Origin: an uncultured Tessaracoccus sp.
GTDB lineage: Bacteria > Actinomycetota > Actinomycetes > Propionibacteriales > Propionibacteriaceae
Direction: 5' to 3'
Length of the DNA stretch: 47,545 bases
NCBI RefSeq assembly: GCF_947255005.1
Contig: NZ_CAMYFI010000015.1
Span: 1-47,545, forward strand
In this document: positions 33,664-42,153 of the stretch, in pieces
Position numbering within the stretch: position 1 is the first letter of the stretch
Layout of the letters: every line of letters begins with the position of its first letter
Position numbers and translations under genes: made by a program
Notes under the pieces: generated by a model
Database searches by the model: none
Told to the model about the DNA's origin: nothing
Seen by the model: only the letters and a program-made list of their open reading frames with translations

Positions 33664-35925
33664 ATGACCTCATCGTTCGACTCCGCCAAAGAGCGCGCCC
33701 GCGAGCTGCGGGAAACCATCGAGCAGCACCGCAACGCCTACTACGTGCGCGACGCGCCTAGCGTCTCCGACGCCGACTACGACGCGCTGGTGCATGAACT
33801 CGAAGCGCTTGAACGAGAGTTCCCCGAGCTCGTCACCCAGGATTCACCCACGCAGACGGTGGGGGGCGCCGTCGGGCGCGGGTTCCCGCCGCTGAGGCAC
33901 GCTGAGAAGATGCTGTCGCTCGACAACGTGTTTTCCACCGACGAGCTCACCGCCTGGCTACACAAAGCGGCCCAGAGCACCGGGGGTGAGGCGAGGTGGT
34001 TGTGCGAGCTGAAGATCGACGGGTTGGCGCTCAGCCTGCGCTATGAGCACGGTGAACTCGTCAGCGCTGCCACCCGCGGTGATGGCGTAACCGGCGAGGA
34101 CGTCACCGTGAACGTCCGACGTATTCCCGGCATCCCGAAGCGGCTGTTGGGCACGGGGCACCCGGACATCGTCGAGGTGCGAGGCGAGGTGTACCTGCGC
34201 AAGCAGGCCTTCGAGGAGCTGAACCGCGCGCTGGAGGGGCTGCGTGACGAGGTGGTCGAGCAGCTGCGCGGGCGCCCGAACTTCCAGGAGGACAAGGCGC
34301 AGGCCTCCGCGCAGCGACGCTTCCCGCCGCTCGCAAATCCGCGTAACGCGGCGGCGGGGTCGCTCCGCCAGTTGCTCGACGAGAAGTCGGGGCTCGAGTT
34401 GCGCGCCGGCGAGGAGCGGCTGCGGCGACTCGAGCTCATCGTGCACGGCATCGGAGCGTGGGAACCCGAGGTCGCCTCCCAATCCGAGGTGTACACGCTG
34501 CTGAGCGAGTGGGGCCTGCCGACGAGCCCCCACGTGGCCACGGTGAGTGATCCTGCCGAGGTGGTGGCCTACGTCGAGCGTTACGGGGAGCGGCGCAACA
34601 CGCTGGAACATGAGATCGACGGGGTGGTGGTCAAGGTTGACCAGCTGGCGCTGCGGCGCAGGCTGGGGGCGACGTCGCGTGCCCCGCGTTGGGCGATCGC
34701 GTACAAGTACCCGCCCGAGCAGGTGCACACGAAGCTGCTGGACATCAAGGTGGGCGTTGGGCGCACCGGACGCGCCACGCCGTATGCGGTGATGGAGCCG
34801 GTCAGGGTGGCGGGCTCTGTCGTGCGCCAGGCGACGCTGCACAACCAAGATGTGGTGCGCGCGAAAGGCGTACTCATCGGGGATACCGTCGTGCTGCGGA
34901 AGGCCGGCGACGTGATCCCCGAGGTGCTTGGGCCTGTTGCGGAGCTGCGCGACGGCGACGAGCGCGAGTTCGAGATGCCGAGCGCGTGCCCCGAGTGTGG
35001 CGCCGAATTGCGGCCGATGCGGGAGGGCGACGTGGACCTGCGCTGTCCGAATGCCAAGTCGTGCCCGGCGCAGGTGCGCGGGCGCGTCGAGCACATCGGT
35101 TCACGAAACGCGCTGGACATCGAGGCGTTGGGGGAGGTGACGGCGGCGGCGCTGACGCAGCCGGCGGTGCCGGAGACGCCGCCGCTGGTGACGGAGGCCG
35201 AGCTGTTCCATTTGCAGCTGGAGCAGTTGGTGCCGATCGAGGTGGTGGTGACCGACGCGGAGACCGGCGAACCCAAGCTCGACGCTGAGGGGAACCCGTC
35301 GGTGCGGATGCCGTTCCAGAAGAAGGTGAAGGGCGAGGTTCAGCCGAGCGCGCAGGCGGAGAAACTGCTTGCCGAGTTGGAGAAGGCCAAGACGAAGGAG
35401 CTGTGGCGCCAGCTGGTGAGCCTCAACATTCGCCACGTTGGGCCGGTGGCGGCGCGTGCGCTGGCCAGCTGGTTTGGTTCGCTCGAGGCCATCGAGCAGG
35501 CGTCGGCCGAGGAGCTCGCCCAGGTGGAAGGCGTCGGCCCGACGATCGCGGCGTCGCTCGTCGACTGGCTCGCCGTCGATTGGCACCAAGACATCATCCG
35601 ACGGTGGCGCGACGCCGGCGTGCGGTTCGCGACGCCCGGCCACCCCGGGCCCGGCGCAGCGATGGCGAACGATGGAGTGCTCGCTGGGCTGACCGTCGTC
35701 GCGACGGGAACGCTCGAGGGCTACACCCGCGAGGGGGCGAAGGAAGCCATCATCGCCGCAGGCGGCAAGGCGGCGGGCTCGGTGTCGAAGAAGACTGACT
35801 ACGTGGCAGCTGGTCCCGGTGCCGGCTCGAAACTCGCGAAGGCGGAGGAACTTGGAATTCCCGTCCTCGACGCAGCGCAGTTCAAGGTGCTCGTAGAGCA
35901 GGGGCCTGACGCGCTCGAAGGCTGA
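33664..35925 (+). CDS. ligA: NAD-dependent DNA ligase
   Basis: ATG 33664 starts a 753-residue enzyme. The N-terminal Ia domain and the adenylation domain carry the active Lys in CELKIDG near residue 118. The OB fold is followed by a four-Cys zinc finger (CPECGAEL, CPNAKSCPAQ), helix-hairpin-helix motifs (RHVGPVAARAL, VEGVGPTIAASL) and a C-terminal BRCT domain (LAGLTVVATGTLEGYTREGA). A 45-residue insertion after the zinc finger (with VVTDAETGEPKLD) is common in actinobacterial ligases. It seals nicks with NAD as cofactor in replication and repair. A perfect hairpin follows the stop. Confidence 0.97.
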   Translation: MTSSFDSAKERARELRETIEQHRNAYYVRDAPSVSDADYDALVHELEALEREFPELVTQDSPTQTVGGAVGRGFPPLRHAEKMLSLDNVFSTDELTAWLHKAAQSTGGEARWLCELKIDGLALSLRYEHGELVSAATRGDGVTGEDVTVNVRRIPGIPKRLLGTGHPDIVEVRGEVYLRKQAFEELNRALEGLRDEVVEQLRGRPNFQEDKAQASAQRRFPPLANPRNAAAGSLRQLLDEKSGLELRAGEERLRRLELIVHGIGAWEPEVASQSEVYTLLSEWGLPTSPHVATVSDPAEVVAYVERYGERRNTLEHEIDGVVVKVDQLALRRRLGATSRAPRWAIAYKYPPEQVHTKLLDIKVGVGRTGRATPYAVMEPVRVAGSVVRQATLHNQDVVRAKGVLIGDTVVLRKAGDVIPEVLGPVAELRDGDEREFEMPSACPECGAELRPMREGDVDLRCPNAKSCPAQVRGRVEHIGSRNALDIEALGEVTAAALTQPAVPETPPLVTEAELFHLQLEQLVPIEVVVTDAETGEPKLDAEGNPSVRMPFQKKVKGEVQPSAQAEKLLAELEKAKTKELWRQLVSLNIRHVGPVAARALASWFGSLEAIEQASAEELAQVEGVGPTIAASLVDWLAVDWHQDIIRRWRDAGVRFATPGHPGPGAAMANDGVLAGLTVVATGTLEGYTREGAKEAIIAAGGKAAGSVSKKTDYVAAGPGAGSKLAKAEELGIPVLDAAQFKVLVEQGPDALEG

Positions 35926-35943
35926 CGCCTGAGACAGGCCAAG

Positions 35944-35989
35944 ATAGATCAAGTTCGTGGCGGGTAGTCGAGCCACGAACTTGATCTAT
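35944..35989. terminator. Perfect 18-bp-arm hairpin between convergent genes
   Basis: ATAGATCAAGTTCGTGGC (35944-35961) and its exact reverse complement (35972-35989) are separated by ten bases. It fills the 66-base gap between the ends of ligA and the glycosyltransferase gene and could terminate both. There is no T run, so a repeat-element origin is also possible. Confidence 0.6.
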
Positions 35990-35991
35990 GT

Positions 35992-37269
35992 TCAGTGCCT
36001 CGTTGACGTTGGTGCTCGGCCGGATGCGACCTCGGCGTAGAGCCGCAGCATCTCTTCGGCTTGTGACTGGACGCTCCACTGGCTGGCGAGCTCGACGGAG
36101 CGGCGCGCCGCCTGCGCTTTCCAGGCGGGATCGTCGAGGTTGCGGATCACCCGCAAGATGGCGGCAGCGAACGAGGCCGGCGTCGGGCGGGCAAGCTCGC
36201 CGTTGACGCCGGGCTCGAGTACCAATTGCAGCTCGTGATCGACGGCGACGAGCGGAAGACCGGCTAGCGCGGCCTCGTGCAGCACGAGCGCCTGGGTGTC
36301 GGTCTGGCTGGGGAACGCGAACACGTCGGCCATGCCGTAGAACGCGCCGAGCGCATCACGTGGCTGCTCGCCCGGGAGTACGCAGTGGCCGCGGTCGCGC
36401 GCGGCGGCGAGCGCCTTCTTGATCTTCGGGTAGCGCTGCCAGTCGCCCACCACCATGAGTTGCGCGTCGGGGCGTTGCGCCGCGACGAGTTCGAACGCGT
36501 CGATCAGCAAGGGCAGCCCCTTCTCTGGAGCGATCCGCCCCGCGTAGAGCACGAGGGGCCCGTCGCCTCGAGCGACGGGTGGCGGGCCTGGCGGTAGCGG
36601 GTCAACGCCGTTCGGCACGCAGATCACCTTCGCCGTCGGGGCAATTTGCAGGCAGCGGTTGAGGGTTTTCGGCGACGGAGTGGTGACGAGGTCTGCCGAT
36701 TCCAGCATCTTGGCGCACAGCCCGAGCAGGGACGCCGTAGACTTGCCCCGATCCTCGTAGCGGATTTCGGCGGCCTTGATGGTTTTACCGTCGATGATGC
36801 CGCCGTGCGAGATCTTCGCGAACGACTTCAATACCACTGTGAGCAGGGGGAGTACCGACGAGTAGTGGTCGGCGTAGGCGTCGAAATCGGTGTGCCAGGT
36901 GAGCATCATGGGGATATTCAGCTGCTTGGCGGCCCACAGGCCGAGCGCACCGACGGTGCCGAAACCGTGCACGTGCAGCACGTCGGGTTGGAGCTCTCCG
37001 AGACGCTTGATGGTGCGCTCGAAGTGCCGGCCGTTGGCGACGCGGGTGGGCATCCGTGGCACTCGCACGCTGGGGAGGCGGATCTCGGTGCGGCCTGGGC
37101 GCCCAGCGTGTGGGTTGACACCCTTCGCGGCGGGGGCGACGACGATCACCTCGTGCCCAGCGTCGAGGAGGTTGCCCTCCAGTTGCTGCACAGCAACCAT
37201 GAGCCCATTCGATCCGGGGCCGTAATTGTCAGTGATCTGCGCCACTTTGAGTCGTCGGTCCACCCTCAC
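35992..37269 (-). CDS. GT4-family glycosyltransferase
   Basis: GTG 37269 (or GTG 37263) starts a protein of about 425 residues with two Rossmann-like halves (GT-B). The N-terminal part has QITDNYGPGSNGLMVAVQQL and DVLHVHGFGTVGALG. The C-terminal donor site has VLYAGRIAPEKGLPLLIDAF and FPSQTDTQALVLHEAALAGL, in which the conserved E-x7-E appears as T/A-shifted residues ending in a single Glu. Related enzymes transfer glucose or mannose from nucleotide sugars to lipids (for example diacylglycerol glucosyltransferases and PimB-like enzymes). The substrate cannot be told from sequence. No signal peptide is present; it acts on the cytoplasmic side. Confidence 0.85.
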   Translation of the reverse strand: MRVDRRLKVAQITDNYGPGSNGLMVAVQQLEGNLLDAGHEVIVVAPAAKGVNPHAGRPGRTEIRLPSVRVPRMPTRVANGRHFERTIKRLGELQPDVLHVHGFGTVGALGLWAAKQLNIPMMLTWHTDFDAYADHYSSVLPLLTVVLKSFAKISHGGIIDGKTIKAAEIRYEDRGKSTASLLGLCAKMLESADLVTTPSPKTLNRCLQIAPTAKVICVPNGVDPLPPGPPPVARGDGPLVLYAGRIAPEKGLPLLIDAFELVAAQRPDAQLMVVGDWQRYPKIKKALAAARDRGHCVLPGEQPRDALGAFYGMADVFAFPSQTDTQALVLHEAALAGLPLVAVDHELQLVLEPGVNGELARPTPASFAAAILRVIRNLDDPAWKAQAARRSVELASQWSVQSQAEEMLRLYAEVASGRAPTSTRH

Positions 37270-37329
37270 AGCCTATCGCCCGCCGTGGCCACGGGAGCCA
37301 CCGACGTGATCCCGCGCGGTTCGGGGGCG

Positions 37330-38493
37330 TCAGCCAGCCACATCGATTCTGCGGCGACGAAGCTGGCGCGTCCACTGCCGCACGACGTGCGTCGAGTAGG
37401 GCAGCGTCCCCGCGCTCACGCTGGCAATACACGACTGCGTGGCGCGCAGCGCTTCGTCGATGGCTCTGCTCGCTGCACGCTCTGGGAGCCCCACCTCATC
37501 AGCAAGGCGTAGGAACGTGCGTCGCGTGAGATTCTCCCGTGCGCCCGCTACGGTGAGTGCCGAAGTCCGATCGCCATAGGGGAGCGTCGACGGGATGTCG
37601 TAGATGGGCGCGACGCGCCACTCGCCGTCGTGGGTTTGCAGCACGGACACGTTCTTCGCGTGAAGATCGCCATTGCCGGTGAGCCACGCGAACACGAACT
37701 GCTGAAAGACGGCCTGCATCGCGACGAGACGAGCGGGGCACACCTCTGCGACGACGTTGATGACCTCGGCGGCGGTCATGCGGTACTTGTCGGCGGGGTA
37801 CCGGTCTGCCAATTGGCAGGCGTCCTCGACGGCCCGTGGCTCAGGTACGCGGTCGAACCGCCGGACGACGAGGCCTGTCTCGCCGTTGACGTCGGTGATC
37901 AGCTCGCTGTGCGCGACGGGCTGCCGCAGGCCGCGGGCAAGCTTCAGAAAGAAGTGCTCGTTGACCGTAGCCAGCGGATACTCAGGAGGATCGAGCTTGA
38001 TGATCGCATCCGTGCCACCAAGCTTCACGGGAAGCGACATCATGGCACCCGATGCCTTGTCTTGGGTGCCGGCGAGGCCCGTGCGCTCCACGAGGCCGGT
38101 GCGTTCCCTCAGCTTAGCGAAGTTGATTTCGTCGCCGCTGATGAGTGCAGGGACGGGCGTGGGGTCGGTGCCGTCCGGTAGCACGGTGACGTCACCCGCG
38201 GTGTTGCCGCCGACCGCCAGCAGCAGGGAAAATTCGTCGTCAACACTGGTTTTTACACTCTGGCGCAGTGCCGTGAGCCGGCGGCCCTCGGGCAGTAGCC
38301 CCGTGAAGAAAGCTGGAAGCTGCCCTGGCTGCGTAACAACGGGTGGCGCGTCCACAGGGAGTGTCGTTGCGACGGGCGGCCCCGCGTACCCGTCGACATA
38401 CGCGAAGGTCACACCGTCGCACCCACGAGTGAGGGTTGCCGCGATGTGCCCGGCTTTGCGCACGATCGCGCGCTCGACTTCGGTGAGGTTCAT
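37330..38493 (-). CDS. hipA: HipA-family toxin kinase
   Basis: ATG 38493 overlaps the hipB stop (ATGA). The 387-residue protein has the HipA fold: an N-terminal subdomain with AFFTGLLPEGRRLTAL, the loop LAGTQDKASGAMMSLP, NEHFFLKLARGL, and the kinase catalytic motifs GNGDLHAKNVSV (catalytic Asp near 273) and APIYDIPST (metal Asp near 298). HipA phosphorylates glutamyl-tRNA synthetase in E. coli and stops growth; the key residues are kept here. It forms a toxin-antitoxin pair with the adjacent helix-turn-helix gene. Confidence 0.9.
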   Translation of the reverse strand: MNLTEVERAIVRKAGHIAATLTRGCDGVTFAYVDGYAGPPVATTLPVDAPPVVTQPGQLPAFFTGLLPEGRRLTALRQSVKTSVDDEFSLLLAVGGNTAGDVTVLPDGTDPTPVPALISGDEINFAKLRERTGLVERTGLAGTQDKASGAMMSLPVKLGGTDAIIKLDPPEYPLATVNEHFFLKLARGLRQPVAHSELITDVNGETGLVVRRFDRVPEPRAVEDACQLADRYPADKYRMTAAEVINVVAEVCPARLVAMQAVFQQFVFAWLTGNGDLHAKNVSVLQTHDGEWRVAPIYDIPSTLPYGDRTSALTVAGARENLTRRTFLRLADEVGLPERAASRAIDEALRATQSCIASVSAGTLPYSTHVVRQWTRQLRRRRIDVAG

Positions 38494-38684
38494 CGTCGGA
38501 CCTCTGCGCGAAGCTCGAGCCCGAGTGCGTCCAGGACCGCGACGACGTGGTTCAGTTGCACCGTCGGCTTGCCGTGTTCGAGCGCGCGGACGAAGCGCTC
38601 TGAGGTGCCGGCGAGGTCGGCGAGCTGCTGCTGCGTGAGGCGCAGATCTTTTCTGCGCTCGCGCACGGTGGCGCCCAAATCCAT
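38490..38684 (-). CDS. hipB: HipB-like antitoxin, XRE-type helix-turn-helix
   Basis: ATG 38684 has AGGAGC upstream; a longer frame begins at 38750. The 64-residue protein is one Cro/C1-type domain (RERRKDLRLTQQQLADLAGT, then FVRALEHGKPTVQLNHVV). It should neutralise HipA and repress its own promoter in complex with it. The 156 bases between this start and cydC hold no gene. They contain CCCCTATTCTGAAGGG-like partial symmetry at about 38716-38731 that may serve as operator. Confidence 0.88.
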   Translation of the reverse strand: MDLGATVRERRKDLRLTQQQLADLAGTSERFVRALEHGKPTVQLNHVVAVLDALGLELRAEVRR

Positions 38685-38840
38685 GCGTGCTCCTATCGGT
38701 TCGAACGTGCCGGTTTCCCCTATTCTGAAGGGTGCGGTCGTGTGATGCAAGCCAAATAGGCACGTCCATGCCGATTCTGGGGATTTGTGTGGGCTGCGCC
38801 TGCGTCGATGTGGCGTATCGGCACGATCGTGTCGACGGGG

Positions 38841-40397
38841 CTACGGCAGCCGCACGACGCGGTCGCAGGCGCGCATGACATCCTCATCGTGGGTGATGAC
38901 GAGCACCGGGTGCCCAGCGGCGGCCTCCCACACGTCGGTCATGAGGTGCGCTGCGGTGTCGTGGTCGAGGTGCTCGGTGGGCTCGTCGAGGATGATGAGA
39001 TCGCGCTCGGCGGCGAGCACGCGGGCGAGGGCGAGGCGCCGCCGCTCGCCCCCTGACAACGTGGATCCCCCCTCGCCGACGACGCGCTCCGGGTCGAGGC
39101 GCAACCCAGCCCGCTGCAGCGCCAGGCGCACCTCGTCGTCGGTGGCGTCCTTGTTGCCGATGCGTACGTTCTCTGCGACGGAGGTGGCGAAGATGTGCGC
39201 ATCTTGCGCGAGATATCCGACCCGGCCGGCACGCTCCACCTCGCCCGCGAGCGGCGGGATCAGCCCCATAAGTGTGGCCGCGACGGTGGTTTTGCCCACA
39301 CCCGACGGCCCGACCAGCGCCACCTTCTCGCCCGGAGCGACGGTGAGGTCGAGGTGCTCGAGCACCGGCTCGCCGCCTGGCCAGCCGACGGTGACGTCCC
39401 GCAGCTGCACCTTCACCCCGTCGCCGGGGAGCACGTCGCCGGTGCCGACGGGGTCGGCGTCGAGCACCTGCTGCACCCGCTCGATGGAGGCCTTAGCGCG
39501 CGTATAGGTTTGCGCCGCCTTCGTGAAGTCTTGGAACACGTCGTGCAGCGCGAGCGGGGTGAGCACGAGCACCGCGAGCAGGCGCGGCTTCAGCGTGCCC
39601 GCGGCCACGGCCTCGCCACCAATCCACAGCGCCGCGACGACCGCGATCCCCGCCGCGACGATCTGCGCCGCGGTGGCGAGCCCCCGCACCCAGGCGCCGC
39701 GCGCCTCCTGCAGGCGGAGCTGCTCGTCGATGTCGAGCATCCTGGCGACGGTGCGCGCCTCGGCGTTGTTCGCCACGAGGTCCGGCCCGACCAGCGCGAG
39801 TTCCCTCGTCGCATCCGCGAGCTCGCCTCGCGTGGCGACGGCGGCGCGGTCGACGGCGTGGCTCATGCGCTGCGCGAGGATGGGCACCAGGATGCCGGCC
39901 ACCACCGCGGTGACGAACAGCACCGCGGCGCTCGGCGGGTTGAAACTGCCCAGCAACACCGTCGTGGCGACGATCACCAGCGACGCCGACAGCGCCGGCA
40001 GCGCGACGCGGACCACCACGTCTTGGACGGCGGCGATGTCTTGCACGACGCGGGTGAGGAGGTCGCCCTGACGGCGCCCGATCAAGGTGGTGCGGGAGAG
40101 CTTGTCGTAGGTGCGGGAGCGCAGCACGCCCACCACGCGGAGCGCGACGTCGTGACCGACGAGACGTTCCGCGTAACGCGCCGCGCCGCGCCCGATGCCG
40201 AACGCCCGAACGCCGACGGCGGCGGCCTGGAGGTAGAGCACGGGCGGGAACTCGGCCGCGCGGGAAATCAGCCACGCCGACACGCCCATGAGCGCGACGG
40301 AACACGCAGACGCGGCGGCGGCCAGCAGCGTGGCGAGTGCGAACCGTGCGCGTCCGCCGGGGACGGCGCGCAGGAGGTCGCGCATGAAACGGATCAT
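38841..40397 (-). CDS. cydC: Thiol reductant ABC exporter subunit CydC
   Basis: ATG 40397 overlaps the cydD stop (ATGA). The 518-residue half-transporter has six membrane helices (about 15-300) and an ABC ATPase: Walker A VGPSGVGKTT, signature LSGGERRRLALARVL, Walker B DLIILDEPTEHLD, and a switch His in VITHDED. With CydD it exports cysteine or glutathione and binds haem, which is needed to assemble cytochrome bd. It is the last gene of the cyd cluster. Confidence 0.94.
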   Translation of the reverse strand: MIRFMRDLLRAVPGGRARFALATLLAAAASACSVALMGVSAWLISRAAEFPPVLYLQAAAVGVRAFGIGRGAARYAERLVGHDVALRVVGVLRSRTYDKLSRTTLIGRRQGDLLTRVVQDIAAVQDVVVRVALPALSASLVIVATTVLLGSFNPPSAAVLFVTAVVAGILVPILAQRMSHAVDRAAVATRGELADATRELALVGPDLVANNAEARTVARMLDIDEQLRLQEARGAWVRGLATAAQIVAAGIAVVAALWIGGEAVAAGTLKPRLLAVLVLTPLALHDVFQDFTKAAQTYTRAKASIERVQQVLDADPVGTGDVLPGDGVKVQLRDVTVGWPGGEPVLEHLDLTVAPGEKVALVGPSGVGKTTVAATLMGLIPPLAGEVERAGRVGYLAQDAHIFATSVAENVRIGNKDATDDEVRLALQRAGLRLDPERVVGEGGSTLSGGERRRLALARVLAAERDLIILDEPTEHLDHDTAAHLMTDVWEAAAGHPVLVITHDEDVMRACDRVVRLP

Positions 40398-42010
40398 GAC
40401 GTTACCCCTTGCCACTCGATGATTCGATCCGCGGCCTGCAGCACCGCCGGGCGATGGCTGACGATCAGCGCGGAGGCCCCCGAGGCTCGAACCGCGTCGA
40501 CGACGTGCGCCTCGCGGTCGGAGTCGAGCCCGGCGGTGGGCTCGTCGAGAATCAGCAGCCGGGCGCCATGTCGGATGCGCAGCAGCGCTCGGGCGAGGGC
40601 GACGCGCCGGCGTTCGCCTGCCGAGAGCCCTTCGCTGTCGTCGGCGACGGCCTTGTCGAGGCCGAAATCGGCCCCCGCGAGCCGCAGCACGTCGACGATC
40701 TCGTCGTCGGTGGCCTCCGGGGCGCCGAGACGCACATTGTCACCGACGGTGCCCCGCACCAGCCCCGGGTCTTGCGCGACGTAGGCCACCTGCTCGCGCC
40801 ACGTCGCGAGATCGATGCTCGCGAGGTCGGTGCCACCGACGCTCACGCGCCCCTTCGTGGGGGTGAGGAAACCCATCGCCAACGCCAGCGCCGTCGTTTT
40901 CCCGCCGCCGGAGGTGCCGGTGAGCGCGACGATCTCCTGCTCGCCCAGCTCGAGGTTGAAATGGGCGAGCACAGGGTTGTCCGCGCTCGGATAGGTGAAA
41001 GTGACATCGTCGAAACGCAGTGCCCCGGAGCGCGGCGCCGGCGAGGTGCCGTCGTGGGTGGGAGCGCCGTCGATGATGGCGAAGGCCGCGTCGGCGGCGG
41101 CCACCCCATCGGCGGAGTCATGGAAATGCGTGCCCACCATGCGCACGGGCAGATAGGCCTCGGGTGCGAGCACGAGCACGAACAGCGCGGTGAAGAAGCT
41201 GACTTCGTCGAAGACCAGCCGGAAGCCAATGGTGACCGCGATCACTGCCACCGACAGCGACGCGAGCAGCTCCAGCGCGAGCGACGATAGGAACGACACC
41301 CGAAGCACCCGCATCGTCGCCTCCGCGTAGCGCTCCTCGCTGAGATCGACGCCTCGTTTCTGCGCCCTCGCCCGGGCGAACGCCTGGAGCGTCGGGAGGC
41401 CGGTGATGAGGTCCGCGAAATGGGTGGCGAGCCGGTCGGCCATTGTGAACGAACGTTTCGTCGCCTTCTGCGTCGTCCACCCGATGAGCGCCATGAACAG
41501 CGGAATGAGCGGCAGTGTGATCGCCATGATGATCGCCGATGTCAGGTCGGCCCACAGCACAAAGGCGCCGACGATGAACGGCACCGTGGCGGCGAGGCCG
41601 AGCTGGGGGAGGTACTTCGAGAAGTAGCCGTCGAGGTCGTCGAGCCCTCGGGTGACGAGCCGCATCAGCGACGCCGACGGGGTCCCGCCCACGGGGGTGC
41701 GCAGGTGCGCCGCGACGATGTCTCGTCGCAGCTGTGACTTCACCGCCGCCGCGGAGCGGTGCGAGAGCCACGCATTCGCCCAAGCCAATGCCGCCCTGGC
41801 GAGGAATACGGCGGAAAGCAGGAACAATAGCCGGGGCCAACCGTCGGGAAGGTGGCCCAGTGCGAAGGTCTGCGTGATACCCGTGGCGATGAGCCACGCC
41901 TGCGCGGTGACCAGTAGCGCGGTAATCACCCCGACGACCACAGACGCGACGAGGTACCTGCGCGTGGCTGCGGCGCGCTGGAGTAGGCGGGGGTGAATCG
42001 GTCCGGGCAT
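40394..42010 (-). CDS. cydD: Thiol reductant ABC exporter subunit CydD
   Basis: ATG 42010 begins a 538-residue ABC half-transporter. Six membrane helices come first (YLVASVVVGVITALLVTAQA at the start). The ATPase follows with Walker A TGTSGGGKTTAL, signature LSAGERRRVALARALL, Walker B RLLILDEPTAGLD and His in VSHRPAVL. It pairs with CydC, overlapping by four bases. A glycosidase gene and a hairpin separate it from cydB, whereas these genes are usually contiguous. Confidence 0.94.
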   Translation of the reverse strand: MPGPIHPRLLQRAAATRRYLVASVVVGVITALLVTAQAWLIATGITQTFALGHLPDGWPRLLFLLSAVFLARAALAWANAWLSHRSAAAVKSQLRRDIVAAHLRTPVGGTPSASLMRLVTRGLDDLDGYFSKYLPQLGLAATVPFIVGAFVLWADLTSAIIMAITLPLIPLFMALIGWTTQKATKRSFTMADRLATHFADLITGLPTLQAFARARAQKRGVDLSEERYAEATMRVLRVSFLSSLALELLASLSVAVIAVTIGFRLVFDEVSFFTALFVLVLAPEAYLPVRMVGTHFHDSADGVAAADAAFAIIDGAPTHDGTSPAPRSGALRFDDVTFTYPSADNPVLAHFNLELGEQEIVALTGTSGGGKTTALALAMGFLTPTKGRVSVGGTDLASIDLATWREQVAYVAQDPGLVRGTVGDNVRLGAPEATDDEIVDVLRLAGADFGLDKAVADDSEGLSAGERRRVALARALLRIRHGARLLILDEPTAGLDSDREAHVVDAVRASGASALIVSHRPAVLQAADRIIEWQGVTS

Positions 42011-42056
42011 CGGGGTTTAGTCTCTCATGCTCGGACTGTGGTCTAGAACGCGAGAC

Positions 42057-42131
42057 GCGACTGAGCGCACACCAGATCGTGAAAACCGCCCCAAACAGGG
42101 CAAAATCGGCATCTGGCGTGCGCTCAGTCGC
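42057..42131. repeat. 75-bp inverted-repeat element upstream of cydD
   Basis: The arms 42057-42077 and 42111-42131 (21 bases, GCGACTGAGCGCAC at the outer end) pair with one mismatch around a 33-base loop. It lies after the GH172 stop and before cydD. It may terminate the glycosidase transcript or be a mobile repeat; only one copy is in this window. Confidence 0.65.
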
Positions 42132-42153
42132 GCAACCTCAGTAGACCCCCGGT

